The notes under the pieces were generated by a model. That model was not told the origin of the DNA, did not search any database, and saw only the letters and a list, made by a program, of their open reading frames with translations. 64,000 nt of DNA, taken from NCBI GenBank assembly GCA_051004015.1, contig JBPCKT010000047.1, positions 62,001-126,000 of the forward strand. Direction: 5' to 3'. The position numbers and the translations under genes are program-made. Each line of letters begins with the position of its first letter. Position 1 is the stretch's first letter. The stretch comes from SXOA01 sp051004015. Lineage in GTDB: Bacteria; Planctomycetota; Planctomycetia; Pirellulales; Pirellulaceae. This document shows positions 26,673-34,378 of this stretch, one piece after another.

Positions 26673-27980
26673 TCAATTCGTCAGGAGCGGGCGCTCGCCC
26701 ACTCTGATTTCCAACGGCATTTCCTCGCCGTCGCGCCAAATGGTGATTTTGGCTCCCGAGCCGATTTCGGTATCGGAGATGACCGTGGTCATTTGGCTCG
26801 GCGATGTAATCGGTACGCCGTTCCAGGTGAGAACGATGTCACCTTGCCGTAAGCCCACTCGAGCCGCCGGGGAGTCGATGATTACGTCCATCACGATCAC
26901 CCCACGAGGAGGATTGAGTCCCGCCTGCTCGGCTGCCATGTCGGACAACTCATCGGGGCGGATCCCCAAAAAGCCGCGATGCATTTGCCCATCCGCCAGC
27001 AGCCGGTCGTAGATACGTCGGGCGACGCTGCTGGGGATTGCGAAGCTGATTCCCTGGAAGTTCTCACCGACAATGGCCGTGTTGATGCCGACCACTTTGC
27101 CGCTCGAATTCACAAGCGGCCCGCCACTGTTGCCGGGATTGACGGCGGCATCGGTCTGCAGGAAGTCCTGGAACGGGGTGCCGACCTTTCCCCCGCGATG
27201 CTTAGCGCTGACGATGCCGCCTGTGACGGTCTGATCCAGGCCGTACGGGCTGCCCATGGCCCAGATCAGCGAGCCGACTTGCAGTTCTTCGCTGTCCCCC
27301 CATTCCGCGGCGATCAGGCCGCTGGCGGCTACTTTAAGGACGGCGATATCGCTTTCCTTGTCGTAGCCGATGAGCTGGCCGGGCACGTCCTTGCGTCCAT
27401 CGCTCAGTCGCACGAGAATTCTTTTCGCGCGCTGGATGACGTGAAAGTTGGTGATGATGTAGCCGCGGGAATCCACGACCACTCCCGAGCCCTGCCCCGG
27501 CGGCGGCGTGGGAAAGTAGGGGTTGCCAGGCGAGGGGAAAGTCGAAGCGTTGACCGCGCCGCTGTAATCGACGGCGCTGATATGAACGACGCTGGGAGCG
27601 ACCTTTCGCGTCACCAACTGGGAATTAAGCGAAAACTGAGCCAGCGGATCTCCTTGCAGCTCCGCCGTGGCATGCTCATGCTCCGCCCGCATCTTGCCGC
27701 GAGTTGCCGAGTAGTTCGTCTCTTCAATGACGTAGGGGACGACATTCGCGATCGTCAGAATCGCTCCGATAAAAACCAGCAGCCAGAGCAACTTGGCCCA
27801 AGCCAACTTGACCCGCATCACTTCGGAGTTCGGGCCCCGATCCGGCAGCACGACCTGCGTGTAAATAATCTCCGTCTGCGGGTGCATCGCCTGCGGATTG
27901 GCATAGAACGAGGCTGGGGCCTCGACGGGGGGAGTCGCCTCCGTGGCTACGGGAGTATTCTTGGGGCTGAATTCATCCAT
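26673..27980 (-). CDS. HtrA/DegP-type trypsin-like serine protease with PDZ domain
   Basis: The product has 435 residues from the ATG at 27980. AGGA lies 6 bp upstream of this ATG, and this start leaves about 200 bp to the divergent aat gene; the longer frame (ATG 28157) has no ribosome site. A membrane anchor at about 60-84 places the protease outside the cytoplasm. The catalytic triad is His180 (TNFHVI), Asp211 (ESDIAVLK) and Ser285 (NPGNSGGPLV). A single PDZ domain spans about 335-430 (RGFLGIRPDEL and RVGLRQGDIVLTWNG). The family degrades or refolds misfolded envelope proteins. The Pro-rich 145-165 linker (PSPGNPYFPTPPPGQG) is unusual. Confidence 0.93.
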   Translation of the reverse strand: MDEFSPKNTPVATEATPPVEAPASFYANPQAMHPQTEIIYTQVVLPDRGPNSEVMRVKLAWAKLLWLLVFIGAILTIANVVPYVIEETNYSATRGKMRAEHEHATAELQGDPLAQFSLNSQLVTRKVAPSVVHISAVDYSGAVNASTFPSPGNPYFPTPPPGQGSGVVVDSRGYIITNFHVIQRAKRILVRLSDGRKDVPGQLIGYDKESDIAVLKVAASGLIAAEWGDSEELQVGSLIWAMGSPYGLDQTVTGGIVSAKHRGGKVGTPFQDFLQTDAAVNPGNSGGPLVNSSGKVVGINTAIVGENFQGISFAIPSSVARRIYDRLLADGQMHRGFLGIRPDELSDMAAEQAGLNPPRGVIVMDVIIDSPAARVGLRQGDIVLTWNGVPITSPSQMTTVISDTEIGSGAKITIWRDGEEMPLEIRVGERPLLTN

Positions 27981-28177
27981 AAACGATCCTGCCGGCAAAG
28001 GTCCCGCTCCGGGCGATCGGTCGAAGCCAGCCGGCAGCGTCGGCATTATTATAGGCGAAGGGGCGGACTCAACGCCAGAAACTTTCGGCGAAATTCCGAT
28101 AGCGCTGCCGTCCGCACGGGTTTCCGCCGGGAAATTTGCTTGCCTGTCAAATTCCATCGGCGGTATTCTGGCGAGTC

Positions 28178-28849
28178 ATGTTCAACATTTGGGAAAAGCC
28201 GCGATTTCCGCCTCCCAGCGAAGCCGGGCAGGATGGTTTGCTGATGACCGGCGGATCGCTGGCCCCGGCCTGGATGATGGAGGCGTACAAAAGCGGCATT
28301 TTTCCGATGCCCCTGCGTTACAACAATCGGCGGGTGCTGGCATGGTTCTCGCCCGACCCACGCGGCATCCTGGAACTCGACGTCTTTCAGGTTCCCCGCC
28401 GGCTGGCGCGGCGGCTTCGCCGCGGGGAGTTCCAGTTCACCATCAATGCGGCCTTTACCCAGGTTGTTGAAGGCTGCGCCGCTCCGCGCCCGCAGGACAC
28501 GGGGTGCTGGCTGACGCTCGCCATGCAGAACGCTTACCAGACCCTACATCAGCTCGGCGCGGCCCATAGTGTGGAAGTTTGGTCGGACGGCGAGCTCATT
28601 GGCGGCGTCTTTGGCATCGCGATCGGCGGCTTCTTTGCTGGAGAATCGATGTTCAGCCGCCGTAGCGACGGATCGAAAGCCGCCTTGGCCAGTCTGGTGA
28701 CTCATCTCCGCAGCCGCCGGTTTATGCTGCTTGATGTGCAATGGACCAACGAGCACACGCGCTGCCTGGGTGCTATCGATATCGCGCGCGACGAGTATCT
28801 CCGTCGCCTCGCGTTGGCCGTTGCAGTGCCGACAAGGTTCGTGGGTTAG
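28178..28849 (+). CDS. aat: Leucyl/phenylalanyl-tRNA--protein transferase Aat
   Basis: The product has 223 residues, the typical size. Aat attaches Leu or Phe to proteins with N-terminal Lys or Arg, marking them for ClpAP degradation (N-end rule). Family motifs are clear: FPPPSEA at the start, GGSLAPAWMMEAYKSGIFPM, WFSPDPRGIL, TGCWLTLAMQNAY, GGVFGIAIGGFFAGESMFSR and a C-terminal MLLDVQWTNEHTRCLGAIDI. The start ATG at 28178 gives the normal N-terminus. It is divergent from the htrA-like gene. hslUV, another ATP-dependent protease, is encoded 15 kb away. Confidence 0.95.
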   Translation: MFNIWEKPRFPPPSEAGQDGLLMTGGSLAPAWMMEAYKSGIFPMPLRYNNRRVLAWFSPDPRGILELDVFQVPRRLARRLRRGEFQFTINAAFTQVVEGCAAPRPQDTGCWLTLAMQNAYQTLHQLGAAHSVEVWSDGELIGGVFGIAIGGFFAGESMFSRRSDGSKAALASLVTHLRSRRFMLLDVQWTNEHTRCLGAIDIARDEYLRRLALAVAVPTRFVG

Positions 28850-28957
28850 AGTCTCTACTGGTATGCAAGCATTGGCACGTTGTTTGCGTAAGTGTCTGCC
28901 CGCGGCGATTTTAGCGGTTGCGAATTCCTTTCGTTCCAGAATTCCGGGAGTTGCTTC

Positions 28958-29434
28958 GTGAAACGATCGCGTTTTGATCACTTGGCGAAGTTGGCATCCC
29001 ACGTCAGCGGTCGTCCGTTGACGTTTCTCTTGGCCGTTGGCGTGGTGATTATTTGGGGAGTTTCCGGCCCGCTGTTCCGCTTCTCCGACACCTGGCAACT
29101 CGTGATCAATACGGGAACGACCGTCGTTACATTTCTGATGGTCTTCCTGATTCAGAACACGCAAAACCGGGATTCCATGGCCATGCAGGTCAAGCTGGAC
29201 GAGCTGATCCGTGCGATGAAGGGGGCCCATACCGCGCTGCTTGATCTCGAAGAGCTTAGCGAAGAAGAGCTTTCGCAAATCATGCGGAACTACCAGCAGC
29301 TCGCGGCCAAAGCGCGGGAAGAGCTACGCCGCGGTAATTCCGATGCTGACAGCCCGGAGGTGGAGGGGCTCAAACGTCTGCAGGAAGAATCTGCGCCTCG
29401 CGAAATGGTGGACGCGAGTTCTCACTCCGGCTGA
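28958..29434 (+). CDS. Low-affinity iron permease family protein
   Basis: The product has 158 residues from a GTG start with GGGAG 7 bp upstream. Two transmembrane segments (about 20-42, PLTFLLAVGVVIIWGVSGPLF; about 50-68, TGTTVVTFLMVFLIQNTQN) are followed by the hallmark FLIQNTQNRDSMAMQVKLDELIRA of the family. The C-terminal half is an amphipathic helix. Despite the family name, which comes from fungal Fet4-like proteins, iron transport by bacterial members is not established. Its 3' end overlaps by 13 bp the convergent hypothetical gene. Confidence 0.88.
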   Translation: MKRSRFDHLAKLASHVSGRPLTFLLAVGVVIIWGVSGPLFRFSDTWQLVINTGTTVVTFLMVFLIQNTQNRDSMAMQVKLDELIRAMKGAHTALLDLEELSEEELSQIMRNYQQLAAKAREELRRGNSDADSPEVEGLKRLQEESAPREMVDASSHSG

Positions 29435-29784
29435 ACGATGTTCTGCTCGGAGCTTGCCTGCTGATTGGATGCATTCCCTTGCCGCCGCAATCTGCCGCTC
29501 GCCCCAATCAACCGCAGGAGGGAACGCTTGATTTGCGGCTCGTCTTGTTCCGCGGCCGAGCCGGCCACCTCCTTAGCGGAAGCATCCAGCGGCACCCCTT
29601 GTTCCTGGCAAGACATCGCCAGAACCTGGCTGAGACGCGAAACTTCGTTCCACTGCTTCCTGTCAGCGGCTTGAATCAGATGGTCGAGGGCACCTGGCAG
29701 GTTTTCAAGCACCCGGTCAATCCGCAGATTCGCATCCGCCAGTTTTCGGCTGAGCGAGCTGAGATTCGGCAGTGGTTGTGACAT
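29422..29784 (-). CDS. Small hypothetical soluble protein
   Basis: The product has 120 residues with no signal peptide or membrane segment. The first half is predicted helical with heptad-like leucines (LSSLSRKLADANLRIDRVL and LDHLIQAADRKQWNEVSRLSQVL). The second half is Ala/Gln/Ser-rich. It lies 31 bp after another small leftward gene, so the two may form a transcription unit. I do not recognise a family. Confidence 0.6.
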   Translation of the reverse strand: MSQPLPNLSSLSRKLADANLRIDRVLENLPGALDHLIQAADRKQWNEVSRLSQVLAMSCQEQGVPLDASAKEVAGSAAEQDEPQIKRSLLRLIGASGRLRRQGNASNQQASSEQNIVQPE

Positions 29785-29815
29785 TCCAGACCCTTCCTTA
29801 ACCCGTCGTCCTGAA

Positions 29816-30151
29816 CTACGCTGCCCGCCGCTTGGGTAGCGGGCTCTGCCGGCTGATTTGTGCCTGCTCCTGCACCAGTCGAATCACAGTCTCGCCGGCG
29901 TCCTTCAATATTTGATCACGGTGGCGAAAAACCTTTGGGCCCTCTTCGGCGATCAGCAGGTCCGTTTCCTGTTCAATCACCGCCGCCGCCCGAGCACGGA
30001 TGTAGCCGCGGGCTTCCGCTCCGCTGAGGGCATGGATGTGGTGGGAAACTCGGCCCCACACCGCCAGCCGGCTGCGGCTGGCAACTTTGTCAGCCAGATG
30101 GACCGGTCTTTGGGCAACGAAAATGCGGAGCAGCAGGCCAGGCAATGTCAT
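29816..30151 (-). CDS. Small hypothetical protein
   Basis: The product has 111 residues from the ATG at 30151; the frame is open further to 30208, but no better start is seen. It is basic (AQRPVHLADKVASRSRLAVWGRVSHHIHALSGAEARGYIRARA) with a C-terminal helical stretch (VIRLVQEQAQISRQ). The N-terminus MTLPGLLLRIFVAQRP is hydrophobic but too short for a typical signal peptide. It is followed on the same strand by another small gene. No family is recognised. Confidence 0.55.
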   Translation of the reverse strand: MTLPGLLLRIFVAQRPVHLADKVASRSRLAVWGRVSHHIHALSGAEARGYIRARAAAVIEQETDLLIAEEGPKVFRHRDQILKDAGETVIRLVQEQAQISRQSPLPKRRAA

Positions 30152-30467
30152 GGGGCGGTCTTTCTCGCGTGAACCTCGAAGCAAATTCCTTCGTCTCCCC
30201 TGGGGCAAGGCGAGGAAGAGACGCTGGTACTAAATCGTTGCCCGCGAGGGGGACGCATCATCCTCGCCGGCAAGTTGCCGCAAGCGAGCTTTGCGTAAGC
30301 TATCACGAGCCTCCCTACGGCCCTTCACATCCGACGGCCGTTTTCGATTCAATCCCTATACCCGTCCCAGCCGATACAATGCAAGCAGCTTTCGGGAAAC
30401 GGCGGCGCGACCGTTACCACTTGACCAGTCGAAACAGGTTTCCTAAGTTGCAAGAACACCCATCTCA
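30152..30467. other. Intergenic region upstream of tRNA-Cys
   Basis: There is no credible coding frame. The only feature I can point to is a possible promoter next to the tRNA (see 30421-30449). The rest shows no repeat or hairpin of note. Confidence 0.5.
30421..30449 (+). promoter_or_regulatory. Possible sigma-70-type promoter of tRNA-Cys
   Basis: TTGACC (30421-30426) is followed after 17 bp by TAAGTT (30444-30449). This would start transcription about 10 bp before the tRNA. The -35 match is 5 of 6 and the -10 match is weak, so this is a suggestion from sequence only. Confidence 0.4.
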
Positions 30468-30539
30468 GGGGCTGTAGCCAAGTGGCTAAGGCAGCGGATT
30501 GCAAATCCGCCATCGTGAGTTCGACTCTCACCAGCCCCT
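30468..30539 (+). tRNA. tRNA-Cys (GCA anticodon)
   Basis: The cloverleaf is complete: acceptor GGGGCTG with CAGCCCC, D-arm around AGTGGCTAA, anticodon stem GCGGA/TCCGC enclosing TTGCAAA (anticodon GCA), and T-arm GTGAG-TTCGACT-CTCAC. The discriminator base is T, as expected for cysteine. CCA is not encoded. It is the only RNA gene found in the window. Confidence 0.95.
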
Positions 30540-30553
30540 CTCACTCAACTCGA

Positions 30554-30594
30554 AATCCCGCAAAGGTTTAAGCCGTAGCGGGATTCGTCGTTTC
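30554..30594 (+). terminator. Probable terminator after tRNA-Cys
   Basis: AATCCCGC at 30554-30561 pairs with GCGGGATT at 30578-30585, 15 bp after the tRNA, and CGTCGTTTCTT follows. The long loop and short T run make it a weak intrinsic terminator. Confidence 0.45.
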
Positions 30595-30679
30595 TTGGGG
30601 CAGGGCGGGGGTTACACCCAAAGTCACACCTGCGTCTTTCCCGGCCGCTTCCCATAAAACCAGCGGCAGCTCCCCCTGC

Positions 30680-32026
30680 TCAAAACAATTCTTTGATAGG
30701 CTGCCCCATCGCCAGGCTGACCGGCCGCCCAAACTGGTCTAGGACTTGGGCCTTGTGGTCAATCCCCAGGTGTCTGTAGATGGTTGCCAGCAGGTCGTGA
30801 GGGTCGAGTTTTCGCTCGCTGGGAGTAGCGCCGATGTTATCCGTGGCCCCGATCACTTGGCCCATTGGCATACTACCGCCTGAGATCAGAATCGACATCG
30901 CGCCCGGCCAGTGGTCGCGCCCGATGCGACCATCCCGGAACTCCAGCCGTGGCGTGCGTCCAAATTCGCCGGTGACGATGAGCAGCACCCGTTTGTCGAG
31001 ACCACGGGCATAGAGGTCTTCAATGAGCGTACTCACCACCTGGTCGAATTTTGGCAAGCGGGCAATCATCGCAGTCCGCATGTCCCAGTTCACGGCATGG
31101 TCATCCCAGTCATAGGCTGCGGTGTTGGGACCGCTCCCCGGAGCACGCACGGTGACGAAGCTGATGCCGGCCTCGACCAGTCGCCGGGCCGTAAGTACCT
31201 CGCGGCCATAGCCGTCGCCATACCGCTCCACCAGACGCGGATCCTCCTGGGAGAGGTCGAATGCCTCCTGAGCTTTGCCAGTGGTCAGGATCTCCACCGC
31301 CTGGCGATTAAATGCGTCGGTCACGTCCATGACGCCACTTGTATCGATGTCGCGCCTTAGCCGGTCGAAGTCCTGGGCCAGCCGCTGACGGTCCGCCAGG
31401 CGAGGTCCTTCCAGGCTAAGACTTGCGTCTCGCAAGCCGCCGTTGATAATAGGAACGCGGTACATGCCGCTCCAATATCCTTCCGAGATACCCGCGGCGT
31501 AGTCCGGTCCATTGACCACAACGCCCCCCACCGCCACCGCCGGCGGCAACCCAGCCCTTTTGCCGTGGAGCATCCGCGTCACCACCGCCCCCACCTGGGG
31601 ATAGTAGGACTCGTACCCGTATCCCGGTTTGAGCTTGCCGTAGCCGGAGAGGAATCGCCGATGGCCGGCAAAGTGGTCGGCCTCATCGTGGCAGACGGAG
31701 CGGATGAGTGTGAACTTGTTCGCCAGCGCCGCCTGTTTGGGAAGATGCTCGCAAATCTCAATTCCGGGCACCTTGGTAGAAATCGGCATGAACGGACCGC
31801 GTATCTCCGCGGCCGCCAGGGGTTTCATGTCATAGGTTTCGAGATGGCTCGGCCCCCCATGCACGAACAGCAAGATGACTGCCGTGTCCTTTTTCTCCAC
31901 GGCCCCCTGCGCTTGCAGCCTCAGCAGGTCGGCCAGAGCCAGCCCGCCAACGCTGAGAAAACCAGCACGTAGCGCCTCGCGGCGAGTAAGCGAGTGCTTG
32001 GAGGTGTGCGACTGGAGATGAAACAT
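30680..32026 (-). CDS. DUF1501 domain-containing exported protein (sulfatase-like fold)
   Basis: The product has 448 residues from the ATG at 32026. A twin-Arg-like signal (LTRREALRAGFLSVGGLALADLLRLQ) predicts export, possibly by Tat. The DUF1501 hallmarks are VILLFVHGGPSHLETYDMKPLAA, GEFGRTPRLEFRDGRIGRDHWP and ATIYRHLGID. DUF1501 proteins have an alkaline-phosphatase/sulfatase-type fold and are hugely expanded in planctomycetes, usually next to DUF1549/DUF1553 genes. That partner is missing here. The activity of the family is not established. The gene is divergent from the YCII gene. Confidence 0.92.
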   Translation of the reverse strand: MFHLQSHTSKHSLTRREALRAGFLSVGGLALADLLRLQAQGAVEKKDTAVILLFVHGGPSHLETYDMKPLAAAEIRGPFMPISTKVPGIEICEHLPKQAALANKFTLIRSVCHDEADHFAGHRRFLSGYGKLKPGYGYESYYPQVGAVVTRMLHGKRAGLPPAVAVGGVVVNGPDYAAGISEGYWSGMYRVPIINGGLRDASLSLEGPRLADRQRLAQDFDRLRRDIDTSGVMDVTDAFNRQAVEILTTGKAQEAFDLSQEDPRLVERYGDGYGREVLTARRLVEAGISFVTVRAPGSGPNTAAYDWDDHAVNWDMRTAMIARLPKFDQVVSTLIEDLYARGLDKRVLLIVTGEFGRTPRLEFRDGRIGRDHWPGAMSILISGGSMPMGQVIGATDNIGATPSERKLDPHDLLATIYRHLGIDHKAQVLDQFGRPVSLAMGQPIKELF

Positions 32027-32149
32027 GGGATGTGGCTGCGGCGTAAACGGCAAGATATTTTTACTATATCGACATTGGACGCCAAACGCCACAGCTTTCG
32101 GCATCACGGAAACCGTGTCAAAAGTCTCGTCACCCGATCAAGCGATCCT

Positions 32150-32467
32150 ATGCATTATCTCCTGATCTACGAAGTGGTGCCCGATTACGCGGAGAAGAGA
32201 GTCCCCTTTCGAACGGAACATTTGGCGCTCGCTCGGGCGGCCTGCCATCAAGGAGACCTCCTACTAGGAGGTGCGCTGGCCGATCCGATTGACGGTGCCG
32301 TGCTTCTGTTCCAGGGCGATTCTCCGTCCGCCGCTGAAGCTTTCGCGGCGGCCGACCCCTATGTACGGCACGGACTGGTAACAAACTGGAAGGTCCGCAC
32401 CTGGACGACAGTCGTCGGAGACGGAGCAGCGGTGCAGCTATCAGTCCCGCACGCGGGCCAGCCGTAG
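32150..32467 (+). CDS. YCII-related (YciI-like) small protein
   Basis: The product has 105 residues from the ATG at 32150. The YCII fold is indicated by MHYLLIYEVVPDYAEKRVPF at the start, REHL-type RTEHLALARAACHQGDLLLGGALADP, and SPSAAEAFAAADPYVRHGLV. These small ferredoxin-like-fold proteins have few characterised members; some catalyse dehalogenation-like or isomerisation steps, others are fused to sigma factors. The His in RTEHL and Asp in AAADPY are the conserved active-site pair of the family. The C-terminus (VSTWTTV-like KVRTWTTVVGDG) matches the end of the domain. Confidence 0.9.
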   Translation: MHYLLIYEVVPDYAEKRVPFRTEHLALARAACHQGDLLLGGALADPIDGAVLLFQGDSPSAAEAFAAADPYVRHGLVTNWKVRTWTTVVGDGAAVQLSVPHAGQP

Positions 32468-32703
32468 GCAGCGCCGGCAGCCGACACACCGTGTTTCGCT
32501 ATCGCTTAGCGATCCACGGCCATGCCTTCACAAACTTGTCGCCGGCGAGGTGACTCCAGGTGACACCTGGCGCAAGCGGCAAAAGCGCCATAAGCGGACG
32601 GCTTTTTCCGCGCGATTCTGTGCGGGCTACCGCAACCGCCTGCTTTGGCGGCAGTGACGGCGTAAGCTTTCCATGTGCGAAAGAAGGCACACGAGGACGG
32701 GCC

Positions 32704-33036
32704 ATGGCCGAAAAAAAAACGGATCAAAAAACAGGGAAAGAGCGGCGGAAGAGTGTACGCCGAAAATACACGGTTCCACAGCTCGTGGCCGAGTACAACG
32801 GCGACGAGATGCCGGGCCAGAACGATTTCTATGAGTTCCCCTTTCACGACATCTCGGCCGAAGGCGTCTCGTTCCTTTGTTCGGTAAAGCCGCGACAGAA
32901 GCAGCTCGTCATCGCCCTGGGGAATGCACCATTTTATTTTTGGGCCGCCGAAGTGGTCTTCACCCAGCGCCGAGATGATCTCACGGACTTACCCTATCTG
33001 GTCGGTTGCCGCTTGATTGGTCGGCTGAACCGCTAA
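32704..33036 (+). CDS. PilZ-domain-like small protein (candidate c-di-GMP receptor)
   Basis: The product has 110 residues. The PilZ pattern RxxxR is matched by Arg15-Lys-Ser-Val-Arg19 in ERRKSVRRKY, and the second half D/NxSxxG by Asp49-Ile-Ser51-Ala-Glu-Gly54 in FHDISAEGVSF. A beta-rich remainder follows. PilZ domains bind cyclic di-GMP to control motility, adhesion or polysaccharide synthesis. The N-terminus is strongly basic (MAEKKTDQKTGKERRKSVRRK). A terminator-like hairpin follows the gene, so it is probably monocistronic. Assignment rests on motifs and size; overall similarity cannot be scored here. Confidence 0.75.
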   Translation: MAEKKTDQKTGKERRKSVRRKYTVPQLVAEYNGDEMPGQNDFYEFPFHDISAEGVSFLCSVKPRQKQLVIALGNAPFYFWAAEVVFTQRRDDLTDLPYLVGCRLIGRLNR

Positions 33037-33509
33037 GGACGAATATCAAAATCCCCGAAACGATGCACGTCGTGGCGGGGCTTTTTCATTTCTTGTCGTC
33101 GGCTCCGCGGCTTACGGCCTCAGCACATTCCATGTTCAGAGCGTGGTGACGTGCTGAGGCAAATCGCGGTGGTGATGTCCCCAATTGACTCTGCCGACGA
33201 GAGCATTCAGCCGGGGTCGTGGTACTATGTGATCGCGATGTTCAAGGTCATGAAGGCAGGAGATTCCAACGTCATGTTGACCCCCATGCAGAACGACGGC
33301 GAATACCAGTGAGCCTTCCAATTCAGCGTGGAAGCTCAATGATTCGGCCACGAACAAACTCCGCGGTATCTTCCAGAACCCCGAAACACCTCTGCGTCGA
33401 CGAGGGCAGACCCCTCAAGCGTCCGCGTCTGGCCCCGCTCTCTGCCGGTTGGTAGGATAGGGGTTGAACCTCCCGCCAGAGTATCCCACCATTTTCCTAG
33501 GAGATGAGT
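33037..33509. other. Intergenic region with terminator and a small open frame
   Basis: It holds the terminator-like hairpin at 33053-33086 and a 9-bp inverted repeat CCTCAGCAC (33118-33126)/GTGCTGAGG (33151-33159). A short open frame ends at 33312 and could start at GTG 33151 (VLRQIAVVMSPIDSADESI then QPGSWYYVIAMFKVMKAGDS, about 53 residues). Its composition is plausible for protein, but there is no ribosome site, so it may be a gene remnant. Confidence 0.5.
33053..33086 (+). terminator. Terminator-like hairpin after the PilZ-like gene
   Basis: CCCCG (33053-33057) pairs with CGGGG (33076-33080), with an inner ACG/CGT extension. It is followed directly by CTTTTT. The position 17 bp after the stop fits an intrinsic terminator. 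Confidence 0.6.
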
Positions 33510-34082
33510 ATGACCAAGTGGACCAGCCTGTTGCTCGCCGGCGTTGTGTCGGCGTGCGTTAGCACCGCCGATGCCGAGGAGAAGAATGTGCCCCCCGCTC
33601 TCAGTTTTAAGGTCAAGTCGATTTCGGGCAAGGAAGTAAATCTGGCGAAATACCAGGGCAAGGTCGTGCTAATCGTCAACACCGCCAGCGAATGCGGCCT
33701 GACCCCACAGTACGAAGAACTGGAAGCCCTGCACGAGAAGTACAACAAGGAAGGCCTGGCTGTTCTCGGATTTCCCTGCAATCAATTCGGCAAGCAGGAA
33801 CCCGGCAGCGACGAAGACATCGCCAAGTTTTGCGAAACGAACTACAAAGTGAAGTTCGACATGTTTTCCAAGGTCGACGTCAATGGCGAGGAAGCAACGC
33901 CGCTTTACAAGCACCTCACCGCCTTGGACGCCAAGCCGAAAGGCAAGGGAAAGGTGAAATGGAACTTTGAGAAGTTCCTGATTGGCCGCGACGGCTCCGT
34001 GGTCGCCCGCTTCGAGCCGAACACCGCTCCCGATGATCCGGCAGTCATCAAGGCCCTCGAAGCCGAACTGTCCAAGAAGTAA
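33510..34082 (+). CDS. Exported glutathione peroxidase family protein (Cys type)
   Basis: The product has 190 residues from the ATG at 33510. AGGAG at 33499-33503 abuts the ATG at 33504 with no spacing but sits 6 bp before 33510, so 33510 is preferred. A signal peptide (TSLLLAGVVSACVSTADAEE) predicts export. The catalytic tetrad of Cys-type glutathione peroxidases is present: Cys62 in NTASECGLT, Gln92 in FPCNQFG, and Trp151 in KWNFEKFLIG; Cys90 is the likely resolving region partner. Such enzymes reduce peroxides, often with thioredoxin rather than glutathione. The envelope location is notable. Confidence 0.93.
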   Translation: MTKWTSLLLAGVVSACVSTADAEEKNVPPALSFKVKSISGKEVNLAKYQGKVVLIVNTASECGLTPQYEELEALHEKYNKEGLAVLGFPCNQFGKQEPGSDEDIAKFCETNYKVKFDMFSKVDVNGEEATPLYKHLTALDAKPKGKGKVKWNFEKFLIGRDGSVVARFEPNTAPDDPAVIKALEAELSKK

Positions 34083-34121
34083 GCGCCGCTAGCACGCCCG
34101 GCAACTGGCGATCAGTCTGGG

Positions 34122-34162
34122 TGGGGCACGCGCCAGCAGTTTCACTGGCGAGTGCCCATTTT
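34122..34162 (+). terminator. Hairpin repeat acting as probable terminator of the peroxidase gene
   Basis: GGGCAC-gc-GCCAG pairs with CTGGC-ga-GTGCCC across a short loop, and an ATTTTC tail follows. It starts 40 bp after the peroxidase stop. The sequence has the look of a dispersed palindromic repeat used as terminator. Confidence 0.55.
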
Positions 34163-34378
34163 CGTGCGCTCCCGCGGCTGAAGGCAGGCAAAACCGTGCG
34201 AAGATTTGCCGGTCAAGTTGCTTGGATCGCGCCAAGAAGTGACTCTTCATTCTTTGCCCATTGTGAAACGATGAAACGACCTGTGACGACTCTCGGGCGC
34301 AAGACAGCGCGTGAGTGCTATCGTCCTTCAAGGCGGGAATGGAAGTCCCGAAAGTCCAGTTCAAGGAGGAACTCATTC

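Noticed and set aside
27981..28157. N-terminal extension of the HtrA-like protein
   Set aside because: It lacks a ribosome site and would leave only 20 bp for promoters between divergent genes; AGGA at 6 bp supports ATG 27980.
26979..28244. Plus-strand frame of 421 codons opposite the HtrA-like gene
   Set aside because: It is a shadow of the protease coding strand; the product is Asp/Ala/Arg-rich with no recognisable fold.
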